Program-made: the position numbers and the translations under genes | Shown: positions 8,115 to 17,516 of the stretch, piece after piece | Position numbering within the stretch: the stretch's first letter is position 1 | Layout: the number at the start of each line of letters is the position of its first letter | The notes under the pieces: model-generated | The model's database searches: none | What the model was told of the DNA's origin: nothing | What the model saw: only the letters and a program-made list of their open reading frames with translations | Assembly (NCBI RefSeq): GCF_040448675.1 | Contig: NZ_CP159289.1 | Coordinates: 4,199,001-4,263,000 of the forward strand | Length of the DNA: 64,000 bases | Source of the DNA: Dyadobacter sp. 676 | Lineage (GTDB): Bacteria; Bacteroidota; Bacteroidia; Cytophagales; Spirosomataceae | Direction: 5' to 3'

Positions 8115-9092
8115 CTAGAAGCGGAACCGGGGTGTACGAATAGGGGCCTTTTTACCGAATTTCGGCGAGGGCAGCGCATATGAAAGCATTACTTCGAAAG
8201 AAGAAGGTGACTTGGTTTTGTTCCCGCCTACGACCATGTCATATGCGCCCGAAAGCCGTAGCGACTGATCCGGAAGCAGGTAAATGCCTCCCATGATGAT
8301 GAAGTAGGTATCCTGTTGCCGGTAAGTACCGCCTATCCAGTAGCGCTTGTTATAGGTAACTGTTGCGCCGCCCTCGACCGACACGGTATTGATGTCTGAC
8401 TTTACCAGTACGATTGGCTGGATGTCCAGCAAATAGCCTAATTCTAGATTTACGCCAGCATTGAAATAAAGCGTTCTCGGAAGCGGGTTGGTGCCGCTTT
8501 CAGAGCCCAGCTGGTATTTGGGTTTAAGGAAGTGATTTAGCGACAAACCTGCGTAAAATGTCTCGTTTTCGTACCGTGCGCCCACCGAGAAATCGGGGTT
8601 CATTTCGGCAATTGTCCCGGTTTGGATCAAAGGATCGTCCGGGTCGCGGGCACGAAGTTTACCATAGTCGATCGCCTGGCGGAACAGCCCGGCGCTGACG
8701 CCGACGCCTAATTTTCCGCTTCCGAGCGGAATATGGTATGCGGCCGAAAGTTTGAAGTCCTGGTCGGTTCTCGGGCCACTTTTGTCGTTCAACGCGTAAA
8801 ACCCGATGCCAAAATTCTTGATCGGCATGCTGAATGAAAACAGCTGTGTCGAAAGCGCGCCGCCTGTATCATCGATATTAGTTCCCTGATAACCTGCGTA
8901 CTGTGTTCTGTGCGTAAGCTGAAACTTGGTAAGGCCGTCGGCACCGGCCGCCGCCGGGTTCAGGTAAAGCTGGTTTAAAGAGAATAAGCTGAATTGCGCA
9001 TCCTTTTGGGCAATGGCGCAGAGTGGCAGGAAAAGCAGTAACGCAAAGGGCCGGATGTATCTGGTACTTCGAATAGTAAAAGTCAAAGTCAT
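8115..9092 (-). CDS. PorP/SprF family type IX secretion outer-membrane protein
   Basis: A 325-residue outer-membrane beta-barrel protein. A signal peptide ending near CAIAQ is followed by the family start QFSLFSLNQLYLNPAAAG, and the C-terminus is made of alternating beta strands ending in aromatic/basic residues (PRFRF). PorP/SprF proteins bind GldM/GldK partners and help to move or anchor specific type IX cargo, in SprF's case the adhesin SprB. Its place just before gldKLMN on the same strand matches the usual layout. Which cargo it serves cannot be told. Confidence 0.9.
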   Translation of the reverse strand: MTLTFTIRSTRYIRPFALLLFLPLCAIAQKDAQFSLFSLNQLYLNPAAAGADGLTKFQLTHRTQYAGYQGTNIDDTGGALSTQLFSFSMPIKNFGIGFYALNDKSGPRTDQDFKLSAAYHIPLGSGKLGVGVSAGLFRQAIDYGKLRARDPDDPLIQTGTIAEMNPDFSVGARYENETFYAGLSLNHFLKPKYQLGSESGTNPLPRTLYFNAGVNLELGYLLDIQPIVLVKSDINTVSVEGGATVTYNKRYWIGGTYRQQDTYFIIMGGIYLLPDQSLRLSGAYDMVVGGNKTKSPSSFEVMLSYALPSPKFGKKAPIRTPRFRF

Positions 9093-9181
9093 GCCGCAGG
9101 AATAGATTTAAGGATCACGCTGATATGCTTTCGGATTTAGATTGATAACGCATATTGCTTAAAAAAATTGATATAAACATG

Positions 9182-9213
9182 AAAAAGCCCCGGATTTTTT
9201 CCGGGGCTTTTTT
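9182..9213 (-). terminator. Rho-independent terminator after hemD
   Basis: A stem of 12 bp (9182-9193 with 9201-9212) with T/A runs on both sides, able to work in both directions. It lies 20 bp beyond the hemD stop on the minus strand and separates hemD from porP. Confidence 0.85.
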
Positions 9214-9232
9214 CATGTCTTTGCAAAGCTCC

Positions 9233-10015
9233 TTATACGTTGTTAGCCTTGCGGATGTACAGGTCGAGGGCGCCTGTCATCGAAGGGGCATTGGGCAGCG
9301 GAGCCTGGATGTCCAGGAACAGCCCGGCGTCTTCAACAGCCTTCGCCGTGGTAGGCCCGAATGCCGCAATGCGGGTGTTGTTCTGCTTAAAATCGGGAAA
9401 GTTCTCGAAAAGCGACTTGATACCCGATGGGCTGAAAAATGCGATGATATCATAATATACATCTTCCAGATCCGACAGGTCAGACGAAACAGTCTGATAC
9501 ATAGTTGCTTCTGTGAAATGAAATTCTTCGGTATCCGCAAACTCCGGGATGTCGCTCTTTCTGACGTCCGAGCAGGGATAGAGGAATTTTTCCTTTTTAT
9601 GTTTGCGCATCAGCTCGATCAGCTCGGCGGCAGTTTTGGTCCCTGTGAAAATTTTCCTTTTCCGGATCACAATGTATTTCTGAAGATAATTGGCCGTCTG
9701 TTCCGAAATACAGAAATATTTCATCGTAGCAGGCACTTCGATCCGGCCTTCGTTGCAAATGCGGAAAAAGTGATCGATAGCGTTACGGCTGGTGAAAATA
9801 ACGGCCGTGTGGTCCAGGATGTTGACTTTTTGTTTGCGGAAATCCTTATAGGACACTCCTTCAATGTGGATGAATGGCCGGAAATCAACTTTGATATTAT
9901 ACTTTCTGGCTAATTCATAATAAGGTGAATTCTCGTCCGCTGGTCGGGATTGACTTACCAAAAGGCTGGTTACTTTTTTAAGCCTGTCCTGATCAAAATT
10001 GATGGTATCACTCAT
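9233..10015 (-). CDS. hemD: Uroporphyrinogen-III synthase
   Basis: HemD closes hydroxymethylbilane to uroporphyrinogen III with inversion of ring D, in haem and sirohaem synthesis. The 260-residue protein has the two-lobed family pattern: an N-terminal HTAVIFTSRNAIDHFF segment and a C-terminal IIAFFSPSGIKSLFENF and IAAFGPTTAKAVEDAG segment. Sequence conservation in the family is low, but these positions fit. It lies 42 bp after the DUF4271 gene on the same strand, a pairing often seen in Bacteroidota, and is followed by a strong terminator. Confidence 0.88.
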   Translation of the reverse strand: MSDTINFDQDRLKKVTSLLVSQSRPADENSPYYELARKYNIKVDFRPFIHIEGVSYKDFRKQKVNILDHTAVIFTSRNAIDHFFRICNEGRIEVPATMKYFCISEQTANYLQKYIVIRKRKIFTGTKTAAELIELMRKHKKEKFLYPCSDVRKSDIPEFADTEEFHFTEATMYQTVSSDLSDLEDVYYDIIAFFSPSGIKSLFENFPDFKQNNTRIAAFGPTTAKAVEDAGLFLDIQAPLPNAPSMTGALDLYIRKANNV

Positions 10016-10057
10016 GTATAATCCTCATTAGTTTATTCCCAAATCATGCCCCCCTGA

Positions 10058-11239
10058 CTATAAAGCAAACTTCATACTCACGATGAGTGGGATTATTTCG
10101 ATGACACAAAGGTAAGAAAATAAATAGAGATTAATCAACGAGCCGGTCGGCTTGGCTACAACATATAGCCCCACAAACCGTGTCAGATAGAACACAAGGA
10201 ACGGCAACAACACATACGGCCTGCTTGCTTCCAGCCAGTTGATATGGTTGGAATACAACGCGAAAATAGCCAGGAAAATCAATGCGTAAAAGAGGTAGGA
10301 CGACTGTACGATTTTGATGAAAATTATATCGACCTGCTTATCCAGATTGAGCATATTGCCTGCCAGGACCATGAAAACATACTTGGCGTAAATCAGCAGA
10401 AAGAAGATCAGCGAGAGAATGCAAAAGTCGCCCAGAATTTGCAGCGTATTTGCTTTTTCGGATAATATTGTGCTGACGGAGAACAGGTTAAGCCTGTTTA
10501 TCGAAAGATAAATCACCGTAAAGGCCATCATCATCGAACTGATCGCTACGAAGAAGATTACCGTGTTGCTGTACGGCTTGTTGATCTTCGACAGCTGGTC
10601 GCGCGGGTCGTTATTGAAAAATTCGATGGGATTTATTAAACGGATGAATGAAAGTGGGTTCAGATTGAAAATCCACGCGTTCAGTATCAGAATAATGGTC
10701 AGCACAATGCCGGCGAACGTACCGAAAGGCGAGAAGGAAACGGGTTTGATATTGACAAAACCCGAACGCGCCGGGCCGATGGTTCCGGCATCGGTTTGCT
10801 TTTTCTTGTTGCAGATCATGACCGTTTTATCGGCAATGCCCGGGCTGCCATAAAGCGTCAGCAGCAATTCATCTTTACGGTAAACGCGGTACAGGCTGTC
10901 CAGATTGATCTCCTGCCATTTGCCGGGTTCGATCCGGTTCTGCAACGCGCCTTCCAGAAAAAGATAACTCTCGTTTTCCGAATGTACGAGCAGCGAATAC
11001 CGCCGGTTTTTGACCAGATCGATATAGAGGCTGGCGAAGCGGGTGCCCTCGTTGACGCCCTGCGAGAAGGGTACATAATTTTTGTACTGCCCGCTGTAAA
11101 CCAGCCAATCGTCCTGGTAATTGTAAACAGGAAAGAACCGGCCGGGCGGGGTCACTTTCGCCGCGCCGTGCGCGGATGCCGCCAGCACGCTGATTGCCGT
11201 AAAAAAAGCCCAAAAAAAAGCGGAAAATATGGACTTCAT
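10058..11239 (-). CDS. DUF4271 family membrane protein
   Basis: A 393-residue protein of unknown function. It has a signal peptide (first ~25 residues), a ~140-residue extracytoplasmic N-terminal part, then several transmembrane helices from about residue 170 to the end, as expected for DUF4271. The family is restricted to Bacteroidota and often sits next to hemD, as here. T8 and T7 runs lie in the signal-peptide codons without breaking the frame. The start codon is only 5 bp from the sucD terminator, so its own promoter is not obvious. Confidence 0.75.
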   Translation of the reverse strand: MKSIFSAFFWAFFTAISVLAASAHGAAKVTPPGRFFPVYNYQDDWLVYSGQYKNYVPFSQGVNEGTRFASLYIDLVKNRRYSLLVHSENESYLFLEGALQNRIEPGKWQEINLDSLYRVYRKDELLLTLYGSPGIADKTVMICNKKKQTDAGTIGPARSGFVNIKPVSFSPFGTFAGIVLTIILILNAWIFNLNPLSFIRLINPIEFFNNDPRDQLSKINKPYSNTVIFFVAISSMMMAFTVIYLSINRLNLFSVSTILSEKANTLQILGDFCILSLIFFLLIYAKYVFMVLAGNMLNLDKQVDIIFIKIVQSSYLFYALIFLAIFALYSNHINWLEASRPYVLLPFLVFYLTRFVGLYVVAKPTGSLINLYLFSYLCVIEIIPLIVSMKFAL

Positions 11240-11244
11240 CGTAC

Positions 11245-11273
11245 AAAAAAAGGCTGGGTTTCCCCAGCCCTTT
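11245..11273 (-). terminator. Rho-independent terminator after sucD
   Basis: A 7-bp GC-rich stem (11252-11258 with 11263-11269, 4-nt loop), extended by A-T pairs, is followed on the minus strand by seven T. It ends 5 bp before the start codon of the next gene. Confidence 0.8.
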
Positions 11274-11295
11274 GATCCAAGTCGGTTAGCAATGA

Positions 11296-12174
11296 TTATT
11301 TCTTTCCAAGCGCGAGAAGCATGGTTTCGCCGATCAGAGCAGGGGACTCCGCCACGAAAATGCCGGATTCCTTCATAATACGGATTTTCGCTTCCGCGGT
11401 GTCGTCGGCACCGCCGATAATCGCACCGGCATGGCCCATGCGGCGTCCTTTCGGGGCGGTCTGGCCGGCGATGAAACCTACGACAGGTTTTTTATTACCG
11501 GTCGATTTTACGTAGTTGGCTGCATCCGCTTCCATGCTTCCGCCGATTTCGCCGATCATGACAATCGCCTCGGTCTCGTCGTCGTTCATCAGGAGTTCGA
11601 CGGCTTCCTTGGTGGTTGTGCCGATGATCGGGTCGCCGCCGATACCTATCGCCGTAGTCTGGCCCAATCCGGCGCGCGTCAACTGATCTACCGCTTCATA
11701 AGTAAGCGTTCCGGATTTCGATACCAGACCGATCGTTCCCTTTTTGAAGATGAAACCCGGCATGATACCTACCTTACACTCTTCAGCTGTGATGATACCC
11801 GGGCAGTTCGGACCGATCAGGCGGGTGTTTTTGCCTTTGATATATTCTTTCGCCTGCATCATATCCTTCGTAGGGATTCCTTCGGTGATACAGACGATAA
11901 CGCCGATACCAGCATCAGCAGCTTCCATGATCGCGTCGGCAGCGAAAGCCGGTGGAACAAAAATGATCGAAACGTCTGCACCGGTAGCGCGTACGGCAAG
12001 GTCAACAGTATTAAAAACAGGTCTTTCCAAATGAGAAAGCCCACCTTTGCCAGGCGTAACACCACCTACGACATTCGTACCGTATTCAATCATTTGCTGG
12101 GCGTGGAAAGAGCCCTCCGAACCGGTAAATCCCTGAACTATAATCTTGGAGTTTTTATTAACTAAAACGCTCAT
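11296..12174 (-). CDS. sucD: Succinate-CoA ligase (ADP-forming) subunit alpha
   Basis: The alpha subunit of succinyl-CoA synthetase, which converts succinyl-CoA to succinate with formation of ATP/GTP in the TCA cycle. The 292-residue length is typical. The Rossmann CoA-binding part starts with [14 protein letters not shown]; the middle has GPNCPGII; and the phosphohistidine loop GHAGAII places the catalytic His at about residue 248. The beta subunit gene is not in the window. The gene has its own terminator. Confidence 0.96.
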   Translation of the reverse strand: MSVLVNKNSKIIVQGFTGSEGSFHAQQMIEYGTNVVGGVTPGKGGLSHLERPVFNTVDLAVRATGADVSIIFVPPAFAADAIMEAADAGIGVIVCITEGIPTKDMMQAKEYIKGKNTRLIGPNCPGIITAEECKVGIMPGFIFKKGTIGLVSKSGTLTYEAVDQLTRAGLGQTTAIGIGGDPIIGTTTKEAVELLMNDDETEAIVMIGEIGGSMEADAANYVKSTGNKKPVVGFIAGQTAPKGRRMGHAGAIIGGADDTAEAKIRIMKESGIFVAESPALIGETMLLALGKK

Positions 12175-12277
12175 GTTGGTAAATCAGTTTTTTCGGTAAA
12201 AGTAGGACGAAAACCACGAAGTAGCAAAATGTAGGCATAATTTGTAAATTGCTTTTTTGACATCATGATGGCTGTTT

Positions 12278-12880
12278 ATGAACATATTTCTGAATCCGCA
12301 TATATTTTCCAACCTCGTTTTAGCGATCACCAGTTTATTTGTCTTCTCCCGGTATTTCAGGCAGCAACAGGTTCTGATCCGGTGGCTCTGGGGCATTTTC
12401 TTCGGGAGCATTTCGCTCGTCGCATTCACTGATCTGCTGTTTTATGCCGGTGTCGAGGGGTTGGGGATGGCCCACGAAATATTCGAGGCGGGCGAAATGA
12501 CGCTCGGTGCTCTGTGCCTCGTGACAGCCTCGTGGTGCCTCATTATGCGGTATGAGAGCGGCACGTTCCTGTTTTACTCGACCGTCGGGCTGGGTGCCTT
12601 GCTGTTTTACTGCATTACCTGGTTCCGGGTAGAATATGTGGGGCTGATCATCAAGGCTTTTTGTATTCTGGTAACATTGCTTATCTCCTGCGTAGGGCTT
12701 GCGAACCGGCAGAAGAGCGCATTGTGGACGTTGTTTTCGATGATGCTGCTGGCCCTTTCGACGAAGTCGGGGAAATTGCCGCTCCCCATGGATCCCGTTG
12801 ATATTAACCATTATATGATGGTGTTATCGGTCATTTGCGTGGGCCGGGCCGTGCGCGACCAGTATAAGATCCTCTTTTAA
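12278..12880 (+). CDS. Multipass membrane protein of unknown function
   Basis: A 200-residue protein with about six or seven hydrophobic helices and short loops; I do not recognise the family with certainty. The C-terminus (VGRAVRDQYKILF) is likely cytoplasmic. It is divergent from sucD with a ~100-bp gap that should hold both promoters, and precedes azurin on the same strand by 95 bp. No catalytic motif is visible. Confidence 0.65.
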   Translation: MNIFLNPHIFSNLVLAITSLFVFSRYFRQQQVLIRWLWGIFFGSISLVAFTDLLFYAGVEGLGMAHEIFEAGEMTLGALCLVTASWCLIMRYESGTFLFYSTVGLGALLFYCITWFRVEYVGLIIKAFCILVTLLISCVGLANRQKSALWTLFSMMLLALSTKSGKLPLPMDPVDINHYMMVLSVICVGRAVRDQYKILF

Positions 12881-12975
12881 GTTCAAACAATTGTTAATGG
12901 ATTGCATTTTTCGGAACGCGTGTCGTAAATTGCACCAGTTAATCTTAACCAAACAAGTTTACTAATACTCAGAAT

Positions 12976-13473
12976 ATGAAAAGGACCAAGTATGGCGTAA
13001 TGCTTCTTGCCTCGGTTTTGGCTTTCGGAGCAGTTACATTGAACCCTGTTTCGGCTAAAACATCTCCTGCAAAAGAAGCAACAAGCGATGTGAAGCAAGC
13101 TAAGACGATCGTGATCAAAGGAAGTGATGCAATGCAGTTCGACCTGAAAGAAATCAAAGTGAAGGCCGGACAAAAAGTGAAACTTACGCTGACACACTCA
13201 GGTAAACTTGCGAAAGCTGCTATGGGCCACAACTGGGTTCTTCTGAAACCAGGCACCGACGTAGCTGCATTCGGATCGAAAGCTGCTGCTGCAAGAGAAA
13301 CAGATTATATCCCTGCATCGGAGAAAGCGAGCATCATCGCACATACGAAACTGGTAGGCGGTGGCGAAAGCGACACGATCGAGTTCACAGCTCCTGCAAA
13401 AGGAACTTACACCTACATTTGCAGCTTCCCCGGCCACTATGCGCTGATGAAAGGCAGCTTCATCGTAGAATAA
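12976..13473 (+). CDS. Azurin-type blue copper protein
   Basis: A 165-residue secreted cupredoxin. A signal peptide (to about residue 27) is followed by the azurin fold. The copper ligands are all visible: His85 in GHNWVLL, Cys149 and His154 in CSFPGH, and Met158 in the same loop. Azurins shuttle single electrons in the periplasm, for example to cytochrome oxidases or peroxidases. The gene is monocistronic, with a strong terminator after it. The electron partner is not apparent from the neighbours. Confidence 0.93.
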   Translation: MKRTKYGVMLLASVLAFGAVTLNPVSAKTSPAKEATSDVKQAKTIVIKGSDAMQFDLKEIKVKAGQKVKLTLTHSGKLAKAAMGHNWVLLKPGTDVAAFGSKAAAARETDYIPASEKASIIAHTKLVGGGESDTIEFTAPAKGTYTYICSFPGHYALMKGSFIVE

Positions 13474-13491
13474 GCGAACCTGCTTTATATC

Positions 13492-13522
13492 AAAGGCGCC
13501 ACGCATTCGTGTGGCGCCTTTT
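13492..13522. terminator. Bidirectional rho-independent terminator
   Basis: An 11-bp stem (13492-13502 with 13511-13521) rich in GC with T/A runs on both sides. It serves the convergent azurin and thioredoxin genes. Confidence 0.85.
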
Positions 13523-13529
13523 CTGTTTT

Positions 13530-14063
13530 TTATATCTCGGCCAATTGTTTTTCGATCAGCTCGATCACTTCGGGCCTGTCCCACTGCGAGGCGCCTATCT
13601 CCTGCGCGAGAATCTTTCCTTTGTAAATAATGTACGTCCGCGGAATGGCGTTACCGTCGAGCGCCGCAGGATAGGGACCTGAATACCGGTAAAATGGCAG
13701 GTTGTAGCCTTTCCGTGTGATGAACGGGTTCACGGTTTCGGCATCCTCGTCGGAGATGATGTAAAATGCAACTTTGCCATGATCTTTGTACTTGTTGTAG
13801 AGCGTTTGAATGCCCGGCATTTCCATGTTGCAGGGCCCGCACCAGGTCGCCCACACATTTACGAAGGCAATTTTGTTTTCATCCATCGTAACTTCTTTGC
13901 CATTAAGGTCGGTCAGCGGCAGGTACACCGATTCCTGCGCGGCCGGCGCTCCGGTGATTTCGTCGTCCTGTTGCGCAGGTGGTTTGAAAAACACAAAATA
14001 AACCGCCGCGCCGGCCATGAGGAGCAACAAAACGAGCGATATTTTCCGGGTGGTTGAAGTCAT
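13530..14063 (-). CDS. TlpA/ResA-like membrane-anchored thioredoxin
   Basis: A 177-residue protein with an N-terminal membrane anchor or signal (about residues 8-26) and a thioredoxin domain facing the periplasm. The redox motif is WCGPC with cysteines at about 75 and 78, and the cis-proline loop is IPRTY. TlpA-type proteins reduce disulfides in exported proteins such as cytochrome c or copper-site assembly factors. It is convergent with azurin, so a link to copper-protein maturation is possible but unproven. Confidence 0.88.
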   Translation of the reverse strand: MTSTTRKISLVLLLLMAGAAVYFVFFKPPAQQDDEITGAPAAQESVYLPLTDLNGKEVTMDENKIAFVNVWATWCGPCNMEMPGIQTLYNKYKDHGKVAFYIISDEDAETVNPFITRKGYNLPFYRYSGPYPAALDGNAIPRTYIIYKGKILAQEIGASQWDRPEVIELIEKQLAEI

Positions 14064-14203
14064 AACTGATATGATTCTGGTGAATGGATGTGGATACGAG
14101 CCATTCCAAAAATAGGGCTTTTCTTTTTTTGATGCTGACTCGGAATTTGAATACTTTTATACACTATTTAAAAAACATCGATTTGAGGAAAAGGTTTACA
14201 TTC

Positions 14204-15548
14204 ATGAGACTTCAATTTACTGGCATTTCATTTCTCCTTGCGCTTACCCTTTATTGCCCTGTTTTTGCCCAACGTTCTGCTGCCGAGTATTTCGAAGACG
14301 GTAATGCCAAAGCCGGCACAGGCGATTTCAACGGTGCCATGCAAGCCTACACCACAGTTATTTCGATGAATCCGGATCATGCACCGAGCTATTTCAACCG
14401 CGGGCTGGCCAAGGCTAACCTCAAAGACTACCGGGGGGGCCATGCTGGATTACGATAAAGCCATCGAACTGAATCCCAAGGAGGCACTTTACTACCAAAG
14501 CCGCGGGGTAAGCAAAAGCTTGCAGGAGGATTACCGTGCAGCTATCGAAGACTATTCCAAATCGATCGAACTGAATCCGGAAGAACCGAAAGCATATTAT
14601 AACCGCGGTGTGAGTTATGCCAAATTGAAGAATCATCGCAGTGCGCTGGCCGACCTCGACCGGGCGCTCTCTTTAAATCCCGACGAGCTGGCCGCGCTTT
14701 ACGCCCGCGGTAACTGCAAGCAAGATTTGCAGGAATATGCCGGCAGCCTCGCAGACTTTACGCGCGTGATCGAACTGAGCCCGAAACGTACCGGGGCTTA
14801 CGCAGGCAGAGGCCTTGCGAAGCTGGAATTGGGCGATTACCAGGGAGCCGCGGCGGATTTTACCCGCGCCATCGAACTGAGCCCCAATGATAGCGAGTAT
14901 TACAACAGCCGGGGCCTGGCTAAAACAAAACTCGAAGATTACCAGGGCGCAATCATCGATTTTGATAAAACCATTCAGCTCGACCCCGAAAATTACCATG
15001 CCTATTACGGGCGCGGCTTCGCCAAAGGCAAGCTGAATGACCCGCGAGGCGCGATCGCCGACCTTTCGAAGGCAATAGAAGTGAAAAACGCCTACACCGG
15101 AGATCCCAAAAAGAACGCTTACACAGGGAAGATCGGTAAAGAGAAACTCGACGAGCTGCGCGACCAGGTACAGATGAATATCAAAATCGACAATCTTACC
15201 AGCGAGCGCGCGGAGGCATACTACGTGCGCGGGATTGCAAAGTCGAAAGTAGGGGAGCTGAAAGGGGCAATGGCTGACCTCACCACCGCGGTTGAGCTCA
15301 ATCCAACCTATGCCAATGCCTATTTTTCGAGGGCCATGATCCGCTCTGCATCAGGCGACCAAATGGGCGCGGTACTGGATTTTACCAGCTCTATCAAGCT
15401 CCGTTCCGATTATCCCGAAGCATATTACCTGAGAGGAATTATTAAAAACAGCCTGGGCGAAATCAACGACGGCTGCCTCGATCTGAGCAAAGCCGGGGAA
15501 CTGGGTTACCAGCAGGCTTATAAGGTGATTGGAGCGTATTGTAATTAG
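14204..15548 (+). pseudogene. Secreted TPR-repeat protein, single-base frameshift
   Basis: With the frame repaired, this is a ~447-residue protein: a signal peptide ending near CPVFAQ, then about nine to ten tetratricopeptide repeats with the usual AI(E)LNP/SP ends. TPR arrays bind protein partners; no catalytic domain is visible. A G7 run at 14443-14449 breaks the frame; with six bases the text reads DYRGAMLDYDKAIELNP, an ordinary repeat junction. The ATG at 14204 gives the signal peptide. The coding strand has no other damage, so the break is recent or an assembly error. Confidence 0.8.
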
Positions 15549-15595
15549 AAGGAGGAAGGAGAAAGGGGAAGAAATGGAGGACGGAGGAAAGGGTG

Positions 15596-15679
15596 TGTCG
15601 TGCTGAGCGGAGTCGAAGCATTTTGCAATACGGTACGATTTCGCCGTATGGATTGTCTTCGACTGCGCTCAGACTGACA
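15596..15679. repeat. Long inverted-repeat intergenic element, copy 1
   Basis: Imperfect 24-nt arms (15596-15619 and 15656-15679) share the core CTGAGCG-AGTCGAAG. The loop holds a further small stem (ATACGG/CCGTAT). A related element lies at 31601-31691. It fills the gap between convergent genes and can fold into a long hairpin. Confidence 0.75.
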
Positions 15680-15686
15680 TCTTTCA

Positions 15687-16418
15687 TTAAGCCTTTTTCA
15701 AATTCTCAGCCACTTTATCCCAGTTCACCACGTCCCAGAATGCTTTCACGTAATCCGGGCGTTTGTTTTGGTAGTGCAGGTAATAGGCGTGTTCCCATAC
15801 GTCTATGCCGAGGATTGGCGTTCCTTTGAAATCGGAAACGTCCATTAGCGGGTTGTCCTGGTTCGGTGTTGAGCCTACGGCCAGCTTTCCGCCTTTGGCA
15901 ACGAGCCACGCCCAGCCCGAACCGAAACGGGTTGTTGCCGCTTTGCCGAATTCCTCCTTGAATTTTTCGAATGAACCGAACTGGGCATTGATCGCGTCGG
16001 CTACCGCGCCGGTTGGCGCGGCGCTCTTTTTGGGACCCATTACTTCCCAGAAGAACGTATGGTTCCAGTGGCCGCCGCCATTGTTACGAATGGCAGCCGG
16101 CGCTTTGCTGACTGCTTTGATGATATCTTCAAGAGACTTTTTCTCCCATTCGGTTCCTTTTACGGCGTCGTTGAGGTTCTTGACGTACGCAGCGTGGTGT
16201 TTGCCGTAATGGATTTCCATGGTCAGCTTATCGATGCTGGGCTCCAGTGCGCCGAAGTCGTAAGGAAGCGGTGCCTGCTTGAACGGGGCCGTTTCGGCCA
16301 GTATGCCGCTGGATGCCGGTGCGCCTGCGCGCGATGCTGCGCCGAATGATTGCTCAGCCAATGCACCGGCGGTCAGTGCACCCCCGGCCAGTGTCCGCAA
16401 AAAGTCTGTTCTATTCAT
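15687..16418 (-). CDS. Superoxide dismutase (Fe/Mn), exported
   Basis: Fe/Mn superoxide dismutase converts superoxide to oxygen and hydrogen peroxide. All metal ligands are visible: His70 (EIHYGKHH), His120 (GHWNHTFFW), Asp206 and His210 ([10 protein letters not shown]). The 243-residue protein carries an extra ~45 residues at the N-terminus with a hydrophobic, Ala/Gly-rich stretch preceded by NRTDFLRTL, resembling a Tat-type signal although the twin arginine is RT, so export is likely but the route is uncertain. It follows recR's 3' end in opposite order on the minus strand. Confidence 0.92.
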   Translation of the reverse strand: MNRTDFLRTLAGGALTAGALAEQSFGAASRAGAPASSGILAETAPFKQAPLPYDFGALEPSIDKLTMEIHYGKHHAAYVKNLNDAVKGTEWEKKSLEDIIKAVSKAPAAIRNNGGGHWNHTFFWEVMGPKKSAAPTGAVADAINAQFGSFEKFKEEFGKAATTRFGSGWAWLVAKGGKLAVGSTPNQDNPLMDVSDFKGTPILGIDVWEHAYYLHYQNKRPDYVKAFWDVVNWDKVAENLKKA

Positions 16419-16441
16419 AATAGTACATTAAGTGTTTAGTG

Positions 16442-17057
16442 TTAATCATAAGCCACCCGGCTTACAATGCTGCGGCCGAGCGTAATCTCGTCCGCATATT
16501 CCAGGTCTCCGCCGATGGGGATCCCTCTTGCGATGGTACTTATTTTTACGCCTGTGGCCTTCAACCTCTTCTGGAGGTAAAAAGCTGTGGTATCTCCTTC
16601 CATGGTAGGGCTCAATGCCAGAATCACTTCATGCACCGCATCTTCACCTTCGCGCGCACCAATGCGCGCCATAAGCGAATCGATTTCCAGGTCGGACGGT
16701 CCGATGCCTTCCAATGGCGAAATAATCCCCCCCGAGCACGTGGTACAAACCCCGGTATTGGTTTGTGGATTCGATGGCAAGCACGTCGCGGGTATCCACC
16801 ACAACGCAAATGGTCGTCTGGTCACGCTTGCTATTGCCGCAGATGTTGCAGAGCAGGTCGTCGGCGATGTTGTGGCAGCGGGTACAGTAGGTGGTTTTGG
16901 TACGCATGTTCAGCAGTGCGTCGGACAGCGAGCGAGTTTGCTCTTCATCCCTTTTCAGCAAATGCAGTGCCAGGCGCAATGCTGTTTTCTTGCCGATTCC
17001 CGGAAGGCGGGAAATTTCAGCGACGGCGTCCTCAATAAGACGTGAGGGGTAGTTCAT
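16442..17057 (-). pseudogene. recR: Recombination mediator RecR, single-base frameshift
   Basis: RecR works with RecO (and RecF) to load RecA on SSB-coated single-stranded DNA. The N-terminal part has the helix-hairpin-helix [13 protein letters not shown] and a C4 zinc finger (CTRC...CNIC). The Toprim domain follows with [12 protein letters not shown], and the C-terminal part contains [14 protein letters not shown]. The two halves are in different frames. A C7 run on the plus strand at 16727-16733 is the break; six bases give [16 protein letters not shown] and a normal ~204-residue RecR. As in miaA, the rest is undamaged. Confidence 0.88.
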
Positions 17058-17135
17058 GGGAAGATGCTGAGTGATGGGCCCGATGGATCATCAAAACCCG
17101 TTTGTTGATGCTGGAAATGCGTTTCAGGTGGTAGC

Positions 17136-17411
17136 TCAATGCACCTCCGCTGAAATGCCCCGGCGGCATATCTCGTTGCGCATTCCTGCCAGTTCTTCAA
17201 AAGGCCCTTCTTTTACAGCGCATTTGCCTTTGTAATGGATAATGATCGTACATTGCTCGGCTTGCTCGCTGGTGTGGCCACAAACTTCCATCAGCGTATC
17301 GATCACCCAATCGAAGGTATTCACGTCGTCATTGTAGATTACCAGCTTTTTAATGCCCGTATCTACGGTTTCTTCCAGAATTTCCAGCTCTGTTTCTGTG
17401 AGCGCTTGCAT
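17136..17411 (-). CDS. clpS: ATP-dependent Clp protease adaptor ClpS
   Basis: ClpS binds N-end-rule substrates and delivers them to ClpAP (in Bacteroidota, to ClpC/ClpA-type ATPases). The ~91-residue protein has the family core YNDDVNTFDWVIDTLM with the substrate-pocket residues, then the IIHYKGKCAVKEG segment. I prefer the ATG at 17411 to the one at 17420 (MIVMQAL) only on family length; both are possible. It stands alone between recR and the divergent symporter. Confidence 0.9.
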   Translation of the reverse strand: MQALTETELEILEETVDTGIKKLVIYNDDVNTFDWVIDTLMEVCGHTSEQAEQCTIIIHYKGKCAVKEGPFEELAGMRNEICRRGISAEVH

Positions 17412-17516
17412 AACAATCAAATTTCTGTTTGATTAGCAAATCTAATTAAAACCGGAGACTATCCGAAGCTTTTAAGCGCCTTTTAATCCACTCCTGAATC
17501 CCCAAATACCCATTTA

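Noticed and set aside
12184..12429. 81-codon minus-strand frame between sucD and the membrane protein
   Set aside because: It overlaps the start of a better-supported membrane protein on the plus strand and has no signal or domain.
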